NCBI GenBank assembly: GCA_007135015.1
Contig: SLJS01000214.1
Span: 1 to 8,828, forward strand
Source: Alcanivorax sp.
GTDB taxonomy: Bacteria; Pseudomonadota; Gammaproteobacteria; Pseudomonadales; Alcanivoracaceae
DNA length: 8,828 nt
Direction: 5' to 3'
The notes under the pieces are model-generated. The model made no database searches, was not told the DNA's origin, and was given only the letters and a program-made list of their open reading frames with translations. The translations under genes were made by a program, and so were the position numbers. Numbering within the stretch: position 1 is the stretch's first letter; each line of letters begins with the position of its first letter. Positions 1 through 6,807 of the stretch are shown here, in pieces.

Positions 1-31
1 CGAGCTCTGCGAGGCTCCGGGCCGCGCAAGC

Positions 32-62
32 GGTATGGAGGGGGAGGCCGCCGCAGGCGGCC
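32..62. repeat. Left copy of dispersed intergenic hairpin repeat
   Basis: A 22-base string beginning GGTATGGAGGGGGAGG at 32-53 is repeated exactly, in the same orientation, at 8717-8738. In both copies it runs into a perfect 7-bp hairpin, GGCCGCC/GGCGGCC (here 46-52 with 56-62, loop GCA). The stem is identical in the two copies while the loop differs (GCA against GTTA), so the stem rather than the loop appears conserved. A second hairpin, GCGGCC-TTC-GGCCGC, follows at 67-81. This looks like a dispersed chromosomal intergenic repeat rather than part of a gene. Confidence 0.75.
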
Positions 63-93
63 TTGCGCGGCCTTCGGCCGCTCTCCCCACCCC

Positions 94-216
94 GACCCTC
101 CCCCTTGCGGGGGAGGGAGCTTCCTTATCCGGCCGTCGAGGGCTTTGCGACACCCTCGCCAGGGGAGAGGGGCTTTTACGACACCCTCCTTGCAGGGAGG
201 GACAGGGAGGGGGCTA
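94..216. repeat. C/G-rich hairpin cluster downstream of moeA
   Basis: A run of imperfect copies of the same short hairpin type. CCCTCCCCC at 96-104 pairs with GGGGGAGGG at 109-117 across a TTGC loop, and CCCTCC at 184-189 pairs with GGAGGG at 196-201. The string GACACCCTC occurs twice, at about 150-158 and 180-188. The 16 bases TTTTACGACACCCTCC at 174-189 recur as their reverse complement at 8646-8661. No credible gene lies in 1-244. The block sits just past the moeA stop and could act as transcript 3'-end structure, but there is no clear U-tract terminator. Confidence 0.65.
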
Positions 217-244
217 TTGTGAAGGCTCTGAAGATGGGCCGGCA

Positions 245-1474
245 TCACAGCGGCGGTGCGAACGGCTCCACGGTAACGAACTCTCCAGCCTGCAGGTCGC
301 CCTGTTCCGCCGGCAGCACGATAAAACAGTTGGCGCCGGTCAGTGAGGTGAGAATCGCCGAGCCCTGGCCACCGGTGCTGTGCACCACCGGCTCGCCCTT
401 GTCATCGTATTCGAGCACGCCCCGTTGATAGTCCGCGCGGCCGGGTTTCTTGCGCAGCGGATCGGCAAGACGCGCACGCAGGGTGGGCGGAGCCTTCCAT
501 TGTCCGCCCTGCATGCGAACCAGCGCGGGCAGGGCAAGCTGATACAGTGTGACCAGCGCGGAGACCGGATTGCCCGGCAGGCCAAAAAGCATGCTGCCGG
601 GCAGACGGCCGAAGGCAAAGGGCTTGCCGGGTTTGATGGCCACCTTCCAGAGATGAATCTCGCCGAGGCTTTCCAGCACCGCGCGCACATGATCCGCCTC
701 GCCCACCGAGACGCCGCCGGAGGTGATGATCGCATCGGCCTGACGGTCCAGCCGCTCCAGGGTGTGCTCCAGCTCTGCACGGTCATCGCGAATCACACCC
801 GGGTCGATGACCTCCACGCCCAGACGCTCCAGCGCCGCGCGCAGCATGTAGCGATTGCTGTCATGGATCTGTCCGGGCCCAGGAGAGCTGCCCGGTGCCA
901 CCAGTTCGTCGCCGGTGGAGACCAGCGCCACCTTCAGGCGGCGCACCACGGTAACGGAAGCGATGCCCTGGGATGCCAGCAGGCCGATCTCCGCCGGGCC
1001 GAGCCGCCGGCCGGCGGGCAGCAGTGGGGCTCCGGTGCGGATGTCCTCGCCGCGCCGGCGGATATTGTTGCCGGCGGGCACTGCTTCGCCGAGATGCAGT
1101 CTGTTGCCGTCCACACGGGTCCTTTCCTGCATGACCACCGCTTCGGCGCCGGCGGGAACCGGCGCGCCAGTCATGATGCGAACACATTGCCCCGCCTCCA
1201 GGCGCTCGCCGAATGACTGCCCGGCCAGCACCGTGGCGACGATCTCCGGCGCGTTGCGGCCGTCGAGATCCTCCGCATGAAGCGCATAGCCATCCATCGC
1301 GGAGTTGTCTTCCAGGGGCAGGTCGAGCCGCGCGGCAAGCGAATCCGCGAGGATGCGATCCGTTGCCTGTTCCAGCGTCAGGGTCTCGGTGGCGGTCAGG
1401 GGCGCGACTGCGGCGAGCAGGCGCTCGCGGCACTGCTGCACACTGATCATGCCGGACGGGGTGTCGCAACTCAT
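245..1474 (-). CDS. moeA: MoeA, molybdopterin molybdenumtransferase
   Basis: Cytoplasmic enzyme of the last step of molybdenum cofactor synthesis: it hydrolyses adenylylated molybdopterin and inserts molybdate. The 409-residue product is full length for the family (about 400-410). Family motifs appear in order: DNSAMDGYAL (56-65), CVRIMTGAPVPAGAEAVVM (97-115), GNNIRRRGEDI (135-145), VSTGDEL (185-191), IHDSNRYM (203-210), SGGVSVGEAD (252-261), KPGKPFAFG (281-289) and FGLPGNPVSAL (297-307). The acidic residues in DNSAMDGY, GEDI, GDEL and GEAD fall where the MoeA active-site acids lie. The middle part is the MoCF/MogA-like domain and the last 75 residues form the C-terminal beta domain. The start is fixed by AAGGAG at 1481-1486 on the minus strand, 6 bases before ATG. 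It diverges from moaB, its functional partner, across 182 bp. No frameshift or missing motif was seen. Confidence 0.97.
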   Translation of the reverse strand: MSCDTPSGMISVQQCRERLLAAVAPLTATETLTLEQATDRILADSLAARLDLPLEDNSAMDGYALHAEDLDGRNAPEIVATVLAGQSFGERLEAGQCVRIMTGAPVPAGAEAVVMQERTRVDGNRLHLGEAVPAGNNIRRRGEDIRTGAPLLPAGRRLGPAEIGLLASQGIASVTVVRRLKVALVSTGDELVAPGSSPGPGQIHDSNRYMLRAALERLGVEVIDPGVIRDDRAELEHTLERLDRQADAIITSGGVSVGEADHVRAVLESLGEIHLWKVAIKPGKPFAFGRLPGSMLFGLPGNPVSALVTLYQLALPALVRMQGGQWKAPPTLRARLADPLRKKPGRADYQRGVLEYDDKGEPVVHSTGGQGSAILTSLTGANCFIVLPAEQGDLQAGEFVTVEPFAPPL

Positions 1475-1644
1475 GCGCTTCTCCTTGCCGGAATGGATGT
1501 CGCCGTAACAAGAGGCAGGGCCATTGTACGCAATCTGAAAGAACGGTTCCTTGATCCCGGTGGCTTCCTTGAGCGTTTGCGGCCCGTTATGCTGGACCGC
1601 CGCGATGGCGTCCGCGCCTGCGCCATCAGCCTTGTCGAGTAGCC

Positions 1645-1650
1645 GGAGGG
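1645..1650 (+). promoter_or_regulatory. Ribosome binding site of moaB
   Basis: GGAGGG lies 6 bases upstream of the ATG at 1657, a strong Shine-Dalgarno match that fixes the moaB start. A possible but weak promoter lies further upstream: TTCCTT at 1565-1570 and TATGCT at 1588-1593, spaced 17 bp. The -35 match is poor, so I do not list it separately. Confidence 0.7.
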
Positions 1651-1656
1651 CAGAGC

Positions 1657-2181
1657 ATGGGCAAGCACGTGTCCAGTGAATTCAAGCCGTTACAGATTGC
1701 GGTGCTTACCGTTTCCGATACCCGGACCCGGGAAAATGATACCTCCGGGGCCTATCTCGTGGAGCAGCTCCAGGAGGCCGGCCACCGGCTGGCGGACCGG
1801 CTTATTGTCACCGATGACAAGTACCGGCTCCGGGCGGTGGTCTCCGCCTGGGTATCGGAACCGCCGGCGCAGGTCATCCTGATCACCGGCGGCACCGGCT
1901 TCACCGGCCGCGACAATACCCCGGAGGCAATCCGTCCACTGCTGGACCGTGAAGTGGATGGCTTCGGCGAACTTTTCCGCCAGATTTCCTGGCAGGAAAT
2001 CGGCACCTCCACTCTCCAGTCCCGGGCGCTGGCCGGCTTCGCCAACGGCGTGCTGATCTGCTGCCTGCCGGGCTCCACCGGCGCCTGCCGTACCGCCTGG
2101 GAGCAGATCCTGCTGCCGCAGCTCGACAGCCGTCAGGGGCCCTGCAATTTCGTGGCACACCTGAGAAGCGTCGAAGCATGA
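1657..2181 (+). CDS. moaB: MoaB, molybdenum cofactor biosynthesis protein B
   Basis: Member of the MoaB/MogA family, which binds molybdopterin. In organisms without a separate MogA these proteins adenylylate it to give the substrate of MoeA. The protein has 174 residues, normal for MoaB. Motifs seen are VLTVSDTRT (16-24), ITGGTGFTGRDNTPEA (76-91, the TGGTG molybdopterin-binding loop followed by RDxTPEA), GFGELFR (102-108), LPGSTGACRTAW (137-148) and PCNFVAHL (162-169). The LPGSTGACRTAWEQ form is more like MoaB than MogA. The first 11 residues are a short polar extension before the Rossmann-like core starting at LQIAVLTVSD. It is transcribed away from moeA, and the two would supply consecutive steps of cofactor maturation. 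No mogA is in the window, so whether this copy is the sole adenylyltransferase cannot be told. Confidence 0.95.
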   Translation: MGKHVSSEFKPLQIAVLTVSDTRTRENDTSGAYLVEQLQEAGHRLADRLIVTDDKYRLRAVVSAWVSEPPAQVILITGGTGFTGRDNTPEAIRPLLDREVDGFGELFRQISWQEIGTSTLQSRALAGFANGVLICCLPGSTGACRTAWEQILLPQLDSRQGPCNFVAHLRSVEA

Positions 2182-2212
2182 GTTGTGCGGCCCGTCACGA
2201 ATACAGCGGAAT

Positions 2213-2226
2213 TTGATCCGAATCAT
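2213..2226 (+). promoter_or_regulatory. FNR/Anr/Dnr-type binding site upstream of the porin
   Basis: TTGAT-CCGA-ATCAT matches the FNR/Anr/Dnr consensus TTGAT-N4-ATCAA at 9 of 10 fixed positions. A -10-like hexamer GATAAT follows at 2249-2254. Taking it as -12 to -7 places the start site at 2261 and the centre of the box (between 2219 and 2220) at -41.5, the standard position for class II activation by FNR-family regulators. There is no good -35 hexamer, as expected for an activator-dependent promoter. The regulator is inferred from the motif and is not in the window. Confidence 0.6.
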
Positions 2227-2248
2227 CCCGCCGACACCGGCCCGGATG

Positions 2249-2254
2249 GATAAT
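2249..2254 (+). promoter_or_regulatory. -10 element of the porin promoter
   Basis: GATAAT matches the sigma-70 -10 consensus TATAAT at five of six positions. It predicts transcription from about 2261, giving a 22-base leader before the ATG at 2283. An upstream in-frame ATG at 2253 would lie within the promoter and off the transcript. Confidence 0.5.
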
Positions 2255-2282
2255 GGTCGAAACCGTCAGAAGGAATCATTTC

Positions 2283-3494
2283 ATGCGTTTATTCAAGGCA
2301 GTTCCCGTGCTTGCACTGCTTCCACTGGCAGGCGTGATGGCGCTTCCGGGCCAGGCATCGGCCCTGTGCGAGCATTGCCTGGAAGAGCTGGACGGTGCAC
2401 TGACCGGTGGCAAGCCCTTTGTCGACATGCGTCTGCGCCACGAGCAGGCCGATGACAACGTGAACCGGGAAGCCCGGGCCACCACCCTGCGTACCCGCCT
2501 TGGCTACGAGACCGGACGTTTTCACGGTTTCAGCATTCTCGGCGAAATGGAAAACCTGGCCACGGTGGGCAACAACCGGCATGCCCCCTTGCATGATGGC
2601 TACACCACCATCGCCGATGTTCGCGATACCGTGCTCAACCGGGCCCAGATCGATTACCGGGGCGTGACCGGTCTGCACGCCACCCTGGGGCGCCAGCGCA
2701 TCGTGTTCGATAACGCCCGCCATGTGGGCGACGTGGGCTGGCGCCAGAACAACCAGACCTATGACGCCGCGCGCCTGCGGTACAACATGTTCGGCCTGAC
2801 GCTGGACTACGCACACATCAACAAGGTCAACGCCGTGGTGCCGGCCAACGACATTCGCGTCGGCCACGACATCTTCCAGGCCCAGTTCGAGCCGGCGGAC
2901 AGCCTGAACCTGGGCTACTACGGGCTGTTCCTCGACGAGGACGACCAGGAACGCGAAAGCAGCACCCATGGTGTCGTCGTCCACGGCGAGCCCCGGCTTG
3001 CCGGCCTGAACTGGGCCTACCGGCTGGAGTATGCCCGTCAGAACCTGGAAGAAAACGGCGACGAATACGACACCAGCTACCTGCTCACCGAACTGGGCCT
3101 GATCGCGGATACCGGCTCGGTGGCACTGGTGCACGAGATCCTGGGTACCGACAATGGTGAAGCTGGCTTTCAGACCGATCTCGCCACCAAGCACGGTTTC
3201 AACGGCTGGGCGGACGTATTCCTGCAGACACCGGATGCGGGCCTGCGTGACGCTCATCTTCGCCTCGGCACCGAGCTGGCCAGCGTGAACATCGCCTTCC
3301 GTTACCACGTCTTCCGCAGCGACCGCGGTGGCATCGACTATGGCGACGAACTCAACCTCCAGCTCACCCGAAGCTGGGGCAAGTACACCTTGGGCGCCAA
3401 GATGGCACGGTTCACCGCCGACGAACTCGACGAAGTGGTCGACGACGCCGACGACACCGACCGCTTCTGGCTCTGGGCATCGCTTTCGTTCTGA
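2283..3494 (+). CDS. Outer-membrane porin, alginate-export family type
   Basis: Predicted outer-membrane beta-barrel of 403 residues. Residues 1-27 form a clear Sec signal peptide: MRLFK, a hydrophobic core, then AxA at 25-27 (QASA before LCEHC). The mature part has many alternating aromatic/polar strands and ends in Phe (LWASLSF), the usual C-terminal signal for barrel assembly. Stretches such as VDMRLRHEQADD, TTLRTRLGYETG, RAQIDYRG, LHATLGRQRI and WRQNNQTYDAARLRY resemble proteins annotated as alginate export family. That name does not establish the substrate, and most relatives are uncharacterised porins. The start at 2283 is chosen over the in-frame ATG at 2253 because AAGGA (2270-2274) lies 8 bases before it and the signal peptide begins there. 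The protein is acidic in its loops (DEDDQE, DEVVDDADDTD), common in halophile or alkaliphile outer-membrane proteins. A CEHC pair follows the cleavage site directly. An FNR-type site lies upstream. Confidence 0.85.
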   Translation: MRLFKAVPVLALLPLAGVMALPGQASALCEHCLEELDGALTGGKPFVDMRLRHEQADDNVNREARATTLRTRLGYETGRFHGFSILGEMENLATVGNNRHAPLHDGYTTIADVRDTVLNRAQIDYRGVTGLHATLGRQRIVFDNARHVGDVGWRQNNQTYDAARLRYNMFGLTLDYAHINKVNAVVPANDIRVGHDIFQAQFEPADSLNLGYYGLFLDEDDQERESSTHGVVVHGEPRLAGLNWAYRLEYARQNLEENGDEYDTSYLLTELGLIADTGSVALVHEILGTDNGEAGFQTDLATKHGFNGWADVFLQTPDAGLRDAHLRLGTELASVNIAFRYHVFRSDRGGIDYGDELNLQLTRSWGKYTLGAKMARFTADELDEVVDDADDTDRFWLWASLSF

Positions 3495-3513
3495 TCGCGC
3501 GCGCAGCGCGCGA
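3495..3513 (+). terminator. GC hairpin directly after the porin stop codon
   Basis: TCGCGCGC (3495-3502) and GCGCGCGA (3506-3513) form a perfect 8-bp stem with a GCA loop, beginning at the base after the TGA. No U-tract follows, so it is not a classical intrinsic terminator. It may protect the 3' end or act together with the larger inverted arrays that follow. Confidence 0.5.
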
Positions 3514-3622
3514 GCTTCGGGCTTCGGGCTTCGGGCTTCGAGCCACGAGCTACGGGTGGCGAGAGCGGGGCAGGCATGGGAGCGGGCCCTGCCCGCAGCC
3601 CGTAGCCCGCGGCCCGAAGCCC
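3514..3622. repeat. Inverted arrays of a 7-bp repeat between convergent genes
   Basis: The left array has tandem heptamers GCTTCGG at 3514-3520, 3521-3527 and 3528-3534, then decaying copies GCTTCGA, GCCACGA and GCTACGG to 3555. The right array at 3591-3622 has GCCCGCA, GCCCGTA, GCCCGCG, GCCCGAA and GCCC, the same 7-bp period in inverted complement. GGGCTTCGGGC at 3519-3529 (and again at 3526-3536) is an exact reverse complement of GCCCGAAGCCC at 3612-3622. The arms could fold into a long stem in several registers on either strand. The structure lies between the 3' ends of the porin and the permease, so a bidirectional transcript-end function is plausible. Confidence 0.7.
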
Positions 3623-3626
3623 ATCT

Positions 3627-4979
3627 TCATTCTTCTTCCGTCGGAATCGGTGCCGGGCTGGTATCCCACCCCACCAGCAACAGCGTCGCCACGATGCCCA
3701 CCAGCAATCCGATCCAGGGCTCGAAGAACGCCAGGCTGACGCCAATCAGCACCACCGTGCCCCGGGAGGTATTCTCCTTCGGAATCGACATGGCGATATA
3801 AGCACAGGCAAAACCGGTGAGCATCAGCGTCAGCGACAGCGCAATGTTCAGCAGCGGCTCCAGCGCCGTAAGCAGCGGCAGCAGAAAGAACATGAAGGGG
3901 ATACCCATGAGATAATAGGACGCCAGGCCGCTATGCAGGCTGTCCATGGCCTGCGGCCCCTGCTTCCAGCGCTGTGCGATGATTACATGCACTCCGGTCC
4001 AGACCACCCCCTGGGTGGGAAAGAAGGGCGCAAACACACCCATCAGTGCATTGCGAATCGACACCGACAGATGCGACCGGTTGGGGTTGATATCGATATG
4101 TTCGTCCCGGCGTGCATGCAGGCCGTCGCGCAGCACCTCGTTGCCGGTGACCAGATCCCCGAACAGGATCACATAGGTGATCAGCGCCAGCGGAATCCCC
4201 TGCAGGAACATGGCCGGCTCCGGCCAGCCGATCACGAAGGGCGAGGCCAGCTCCCAGACCTCGTTGACCGGCGGCAGCAGAAAACCCCAGCGGATGTTGT
4301 ACTCCACCTCGCCGGCCAGCGGCCCCACCACCGCCGCCGCCAGGAAACCGGGCAGCAGCCCCAGCGCCCCCAGCATCATGAAGAACCGGTTGCGCTGCTT
4401 CAGCCGCTGCAGCGGTAGCGAGAACATGAACACCAGACAGATCGCGCAGCCCACCGTAATGGCAACGGGCTGCTCCAGCAGCAGCCCGTCGGCGTCATCG
4501 AGTAGCACCCGCATGAAGGCGGCAATGGCCGCGCCCAGAATGATTCCCGCCTTCAGTGTCTGCGGCAGCCAGACGATCAGCTTCCTGCCCAGCCCGGTCA
4601 CTCCCAGCAGAAACACCAGCGCCGCGAAATTCAGCGACAGCGCCGTCATCGCCTGGAACCGGGCCGTCGGGTCGCCGTACTCGCCGAACACCACAAACCC
4701 CAGCACCAGCGGCAGCGCCGCCGTCACCCAGCCCGGCGCATAGGGCTCGCCGAAGACAATCACCGCCGAGGTGATCAGGATCGAGTGCATCAGCGACAGG
4801 GCAATGGCCTGCTCGAAGCTCAGCCCGAAGTACCCGGTCATGATGGGCACCAGGGCCAGGCCGGTGGCCGAGGAAATCAGCACCCCCTGAAGAAACTCCG
4901 GCAGATACAGCCGGGTGTGATAGAACGGCAACCGAAAGGTAAAGGGCCCCCATTTCCAGCCGGGCTTTTCCGGAGACAT
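3627..4979 (-). CDS. Multi-pass inner-membrane permease, NCS2/UraA-like
   Basis: Polytopic inner-membrane transporter of 450 residues with roughly 12-14 hydrophobic segments, for example FLQGVLISSATGLALVPIMT, AIALSLMHSILITSAVIVFG and ALPLVLGFVVFG. It shows the layout of the NCS2 (SLC23, xanthine/uracil permease) fold, with polar segments ITYVILFGDLVTGNEVLR and DINPNRSHLSVSIRNALMG in the second half where substrate-site helices lie in that family. The NCS2 signature is at best degenerate: PTQGVVWTG has a Thr in place of the signature Asn and one residue fewer before the final Thr. The substrate is therefore open, and a nucleobase should not be assumed. ATG at 4979 is preferred over a TTG at 5012 because GAAGGA lies upstream at suitable distance and the extension is a basic stretch. 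It converges on the porin and lies 91 bp downstream of abiEii on the same strand. Confidence 0.75.
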   Translation of the reverse strand: MSPEKPGWKWGPFTFRLPFYHTRLYLPEFLQGVLISSATGLALVPIMTGYFGLSFEQAIALSLMHSILITSAVIVFGEPYAPGWVTAALPLVLGFVVFGEYGDPTARFQAMTALSLNFAALVFLLGVTGLGRKLIVWLPQTLKAGIILGAAIAAFMRVLLDDADGLLLEQPVAITVGCAICLVFMFSLPLQRLKQRNRFFMMLGALGLLPGFLAAAVVGPLAGEVEYNIRWGFLLPPVNEVWELASPFVIGWPEPAMFLQGIPLALITYVILFGDLVTGNEVLRDGLHARRDEHIDINPNRSHLSVSIRNALMGVFAPFFPTQGVVWTGVHVIIAQRWKQGPQAMDSLHSGLASYYLMGIPFMFFLLPLLTALEPLLNIALSLTLMLTGFACAYIAMSIPKENTSRGTVVLIGVSLAFFEPWIGLLVGIVATLLLVGWDTSPAPIPTEEE

Positions 4980-5070
4980 GGCGCGCTTCCTTCTTCTTGT
5001 CCCTTCTTCCAAAAACCTTACACAAGGCGCAGGGTTCTGTATATCCGGGCCAGGGCCTGGCGGCTGCGAA

Positions 5071-6015
5071 CTATCTGGCTCGCCACTGGAGCGCGGGGTG
5101 TTGCGTTAGCGCGGTGGCCAGCGCTGGTTCACAATCCAGCAGCTCGGGCCGGATTTCGCCGTCATCAAGCAGTTTATCGAGAAAGGAGACTTCCTTCGTA
5201 TTTAACGGCAGAAGCCCGGCCAGTGCCTGGCGGGTTTCGTCGGCAAGTCGCGTCAGCATCTCGCGCTGTTCAGTCTTGCGAGTGACTTGCCGCTGGACAA
5301 GCAGAGGAACGAGTTGGCGGCTGGCTTCCTGCAGCCGGGGCTCGATGTCATTGGTCGTGATAGTGCGCCAGTCCCTGCGGTTCATGGCGCCATAGAGTAC
5401 AAAGGCCAGTCGCAGGCGCCCCGGCTCTGTTGGCACGGCGGTCAGCAGGTAGTGGGCGTCGAACAGGTCGCGAGCGGCGCTGCGGGAAAAGAGGGCCGCG
5501 AGTTTTCCGCCGGCCAGTTCGTGAATATCGAGTACCGGGATGTTCCTTGCCGTAACCGGTCCGAGGGGGTGTGAGTCCCTGAGTTCGACGGGCCAGAGGG
5601 GGATGCGATAGAGATAGTTGAGATCTACTTCCAGTGTGCCGCCCCCGCCGAGTACGCTGGCATAGCGGAAGGTCCATTTACAGCCCGCATGACCGCCGGG
5701 TGCCCGGGTAAGCGAGAGGTTCCGGCGGCCGGCAATGGCCTGGATGCGCTGTTCGATCTGAGGGCGCTCGGTCAGCATCGTGTCACGGTCGATGACACCG
5801 ATGTAGTTGAGATCGATATCCACCGACAGCCGGGGCAGCTCGAAGTGAAAAAGGTTGAGCGCCGTGCCACCCTTCAGGGCCAGCCTGCTTTCCAGGAAGG
5901 AGTCTCGGAACAGGGCCTGCAACAGTCCCGCCAACTGGTCGACTTTCTCCAGAATCTCGAGGCGGAAACCTGTTTCGCCCGCCAGTCGGTTCAGGGATTC
6001 CACCGAAAGAGTCAT
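5071..6015 (-). CDS. abiEii: AbiEii toxin, nucleotidyltransferase of a type IV TA system
   Basis: Toxin of the AbiE abortive-infection / type IV toxin-antitoxin system, a DNA polymerase beta-like nucleotidyltransferase that stops growth. The 314-residue length is typical. The nucleotidyltransferase core is intact: KGGTALNLFHFELPR (48-62) carries the GG(T/S) motif, SVDIDLN (64-70) the metal-binding DxD, and LEVDLNY (128-134) a further carboxylate motif. ELAGGKLAALFSRSAARDLFD (166-186) matches the family pattern of a conserved Lys followed by RDxxD. All expected catalytic residues are present, so the toxin is probably active. The ATG at 6015 overlaps the antitoxin stop as ATGA and has GGAGGAG about 5 bases upstream. 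Reading further upstream only extends into antisense of the antitoxin frame. A lone family member can serve other roles, but the partner gene here makes AbiE the best call. Confidence 0.93.
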   Translation of the reverse strand: MTLSVESLNRLAGETGFRLEILEKVDQLAGLLQALFRDSFLESRLALKGGTALNLFHFELPRLSVDIDLNYIGVIDRDTMLTERPQIEQRIQAIAGRRNLSLTRAPGGHAGCKWTFRYASVLGGGGTLEVDLNYLYRIPLWPVELRDSHPLGPVTARNIPVLDIHELAGGKLAALFSRSAARDLFDAHYLLTAVPTEPGRLRLAFVLYGAMNRRDWRTITTNDIEPRLQEASRQLVPLLVQRQVTRKTEQREMLTRLADETRQALAGLLPLNTKEVSFLDKLLDDGEIRPELLDCEPALATALTQHPALQWRAR

Positions 6016-6806
6016 GTCGGCTCCTCCCAGTTCCGTTCGGCCAGTGAAGCGGGAACGACCAGGTTCCAGCGTGCAAGAAAGCGCGTGGGCTCGCGGCCGT
6101 GTCGGCTCACATAGTGGGGACTGGTCGGGGAAAGCTTGCGCAGTGACTCCAGCGTATCGTTGTCTACCATCAGTCGTTGGCGATTCTCTTCCAGGTACCA
6201 GCCGGTCTTGGCGGCGGTGGTGGCATTGCCCAGTGCCGATACATACCGGCAGACCTCCGCCAGGTCGAGATAATCGATCATGTCCAGCGAGCGCCAGACT
6301 TCCTCCCAGCCGCCACAAAGGTCGGGGCGGTCCACGGCATCCACCAGGCAGCGTTCCAGCTCCGTAACCTTGATGAGAGTGCCGGAGCGGTCCAGAGCTT
6401 CCACCCCGAGATCTTTCCGGCCGCCGCGGACCAGTGCCGGGGGCACCGCCAGGGGTCGGTACTGCGTACCCCGGAATTCGAAGGGGCGCATGTTCCGGCT
6501 GACAAGAAACTGGACTTCATTGAAACTGCTGTAGGCGCGGCCATGCAACTCCAGAGCGCTGTGGCAGGCGAGGACCGCGTCGGCGCTGACATGGCCCGCA
6601 ATCAGAAAGGGATCGACCGGACATACATCCGGCTTGCTTCCCGGAGGCACCACCCAGTACAGACCGCGGCGGACCGGGAGGATATGCCCGCGCTTGCGGT
6701 GATAGTCAAGCGATGCCTTGCGCCCTGATCCACGCAGGCCCGTTGCCGCCTCGAACTGGTCGACGCGGAAGACCTTGTGTTGTTTGAGAAAGGTTCCGGG
6801 TCCCAT
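6012..6806 (-). CDS. abiEi: AbiEi antitoxin, winged-helix repressor of abiE
   Basis: Antitoxin and transcriptional autorepressor of the AbiE pair. The type IV antitoxin opposes the toxin without a stable toxin complex. From the chosen start it has 264 residues, in the family range. The N-terminal winged helix covers about residues 5-55 (FLKQHKVFRVDQFEAATG, then DYHRKRGHILPVRRGLYWV). The C-terminal antitoxin domain includes ACHSALELHG (80-89), FLVSRNMRPFEFRG (100-113) and TELERCLVDAVDRPDLCGG (148-166), hallmarks of AbiEi. Upstream starts (TTG 6866, ATG 6833) are rejected because they lie inside the predicted promoter; 6833 is within the operator near the transcription start. ATG 6806 leaves a leader of about 25 bases but has only a weak ribosome binding site, perhaps keeping expression low. 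It is the first gene of the abiEi-abiEii operon, coupled by the ATGA overlap. Confidence 0.92.
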   Translation of the reverse strand: MGPGTFLKQHKVFRVDQFEAATGLRGSGRKASLDYHRKRGHILPVRRGLYWVVPPGSKPDVCPVDPFLIAGHVSADAVLACHSALELHGRAYSSFNEVQFLVSRNMRPFEFRGTQYRPLAVPPALVRGGRKDLGVEALDRSGTLIKVTELERCLVDAVDRPDLCGGWEEVWRSLDMIDYLDLAEVCRYVSALGNATTAAKTGWYLEENRQRLMVDNDTLESLRKLSPTSPHYVSRHGREPTRFLARWNLVVPASLAERNWEEPT

Positions 6807-6807
6807 T

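Noticed and set aside
1523..1551. TACAAT on the minus strand as a moeA -10 element
   Set aside because: No acceptable -35 at 16-18 bp and no properly spaced extended -10; too weak to call.
1277..1642. Plus-strand open frame of 121 codons running from moeA antisense into the moeA-moaB spacer
   Set aside because: Most of it is antisense to a certain moeA gene in GC-rich DNA where long shadow frames are expected; no recognisable motif and no sensible ribosome binding site.
2289..3308. Minus-strand open frame of 339 codons opposite the porin
   Set aside because: The plus strand has a signal peptide, family-like porin sequence and a terminal Phe. The antisense frame is the mirror of GC-biased codons and shows no motif.
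3514..3622. Tandem repeats considered as a CRISPR array
   Set aside because: The unit is only 7 bp with no unique spacers, and the arrays are inverted rather than regularly spaced.
5049..5061. Palindrome GCCAGG-G-CCTGGC downstream of abiEii as a terminator
   Set aside because: The loop would be a single base and no U-tract follows, so a stable terminator hairpin is not supported.
6016..6318. N-terminal extension of AbiEii by about 100 residues
   Set aside because: It would overlap the antitoxin gene deeply, reads as antisense-like low-information sequence, and lies upstream of the ATG at 6015, which has a strong ribosome binding site and the ATGA overlap.
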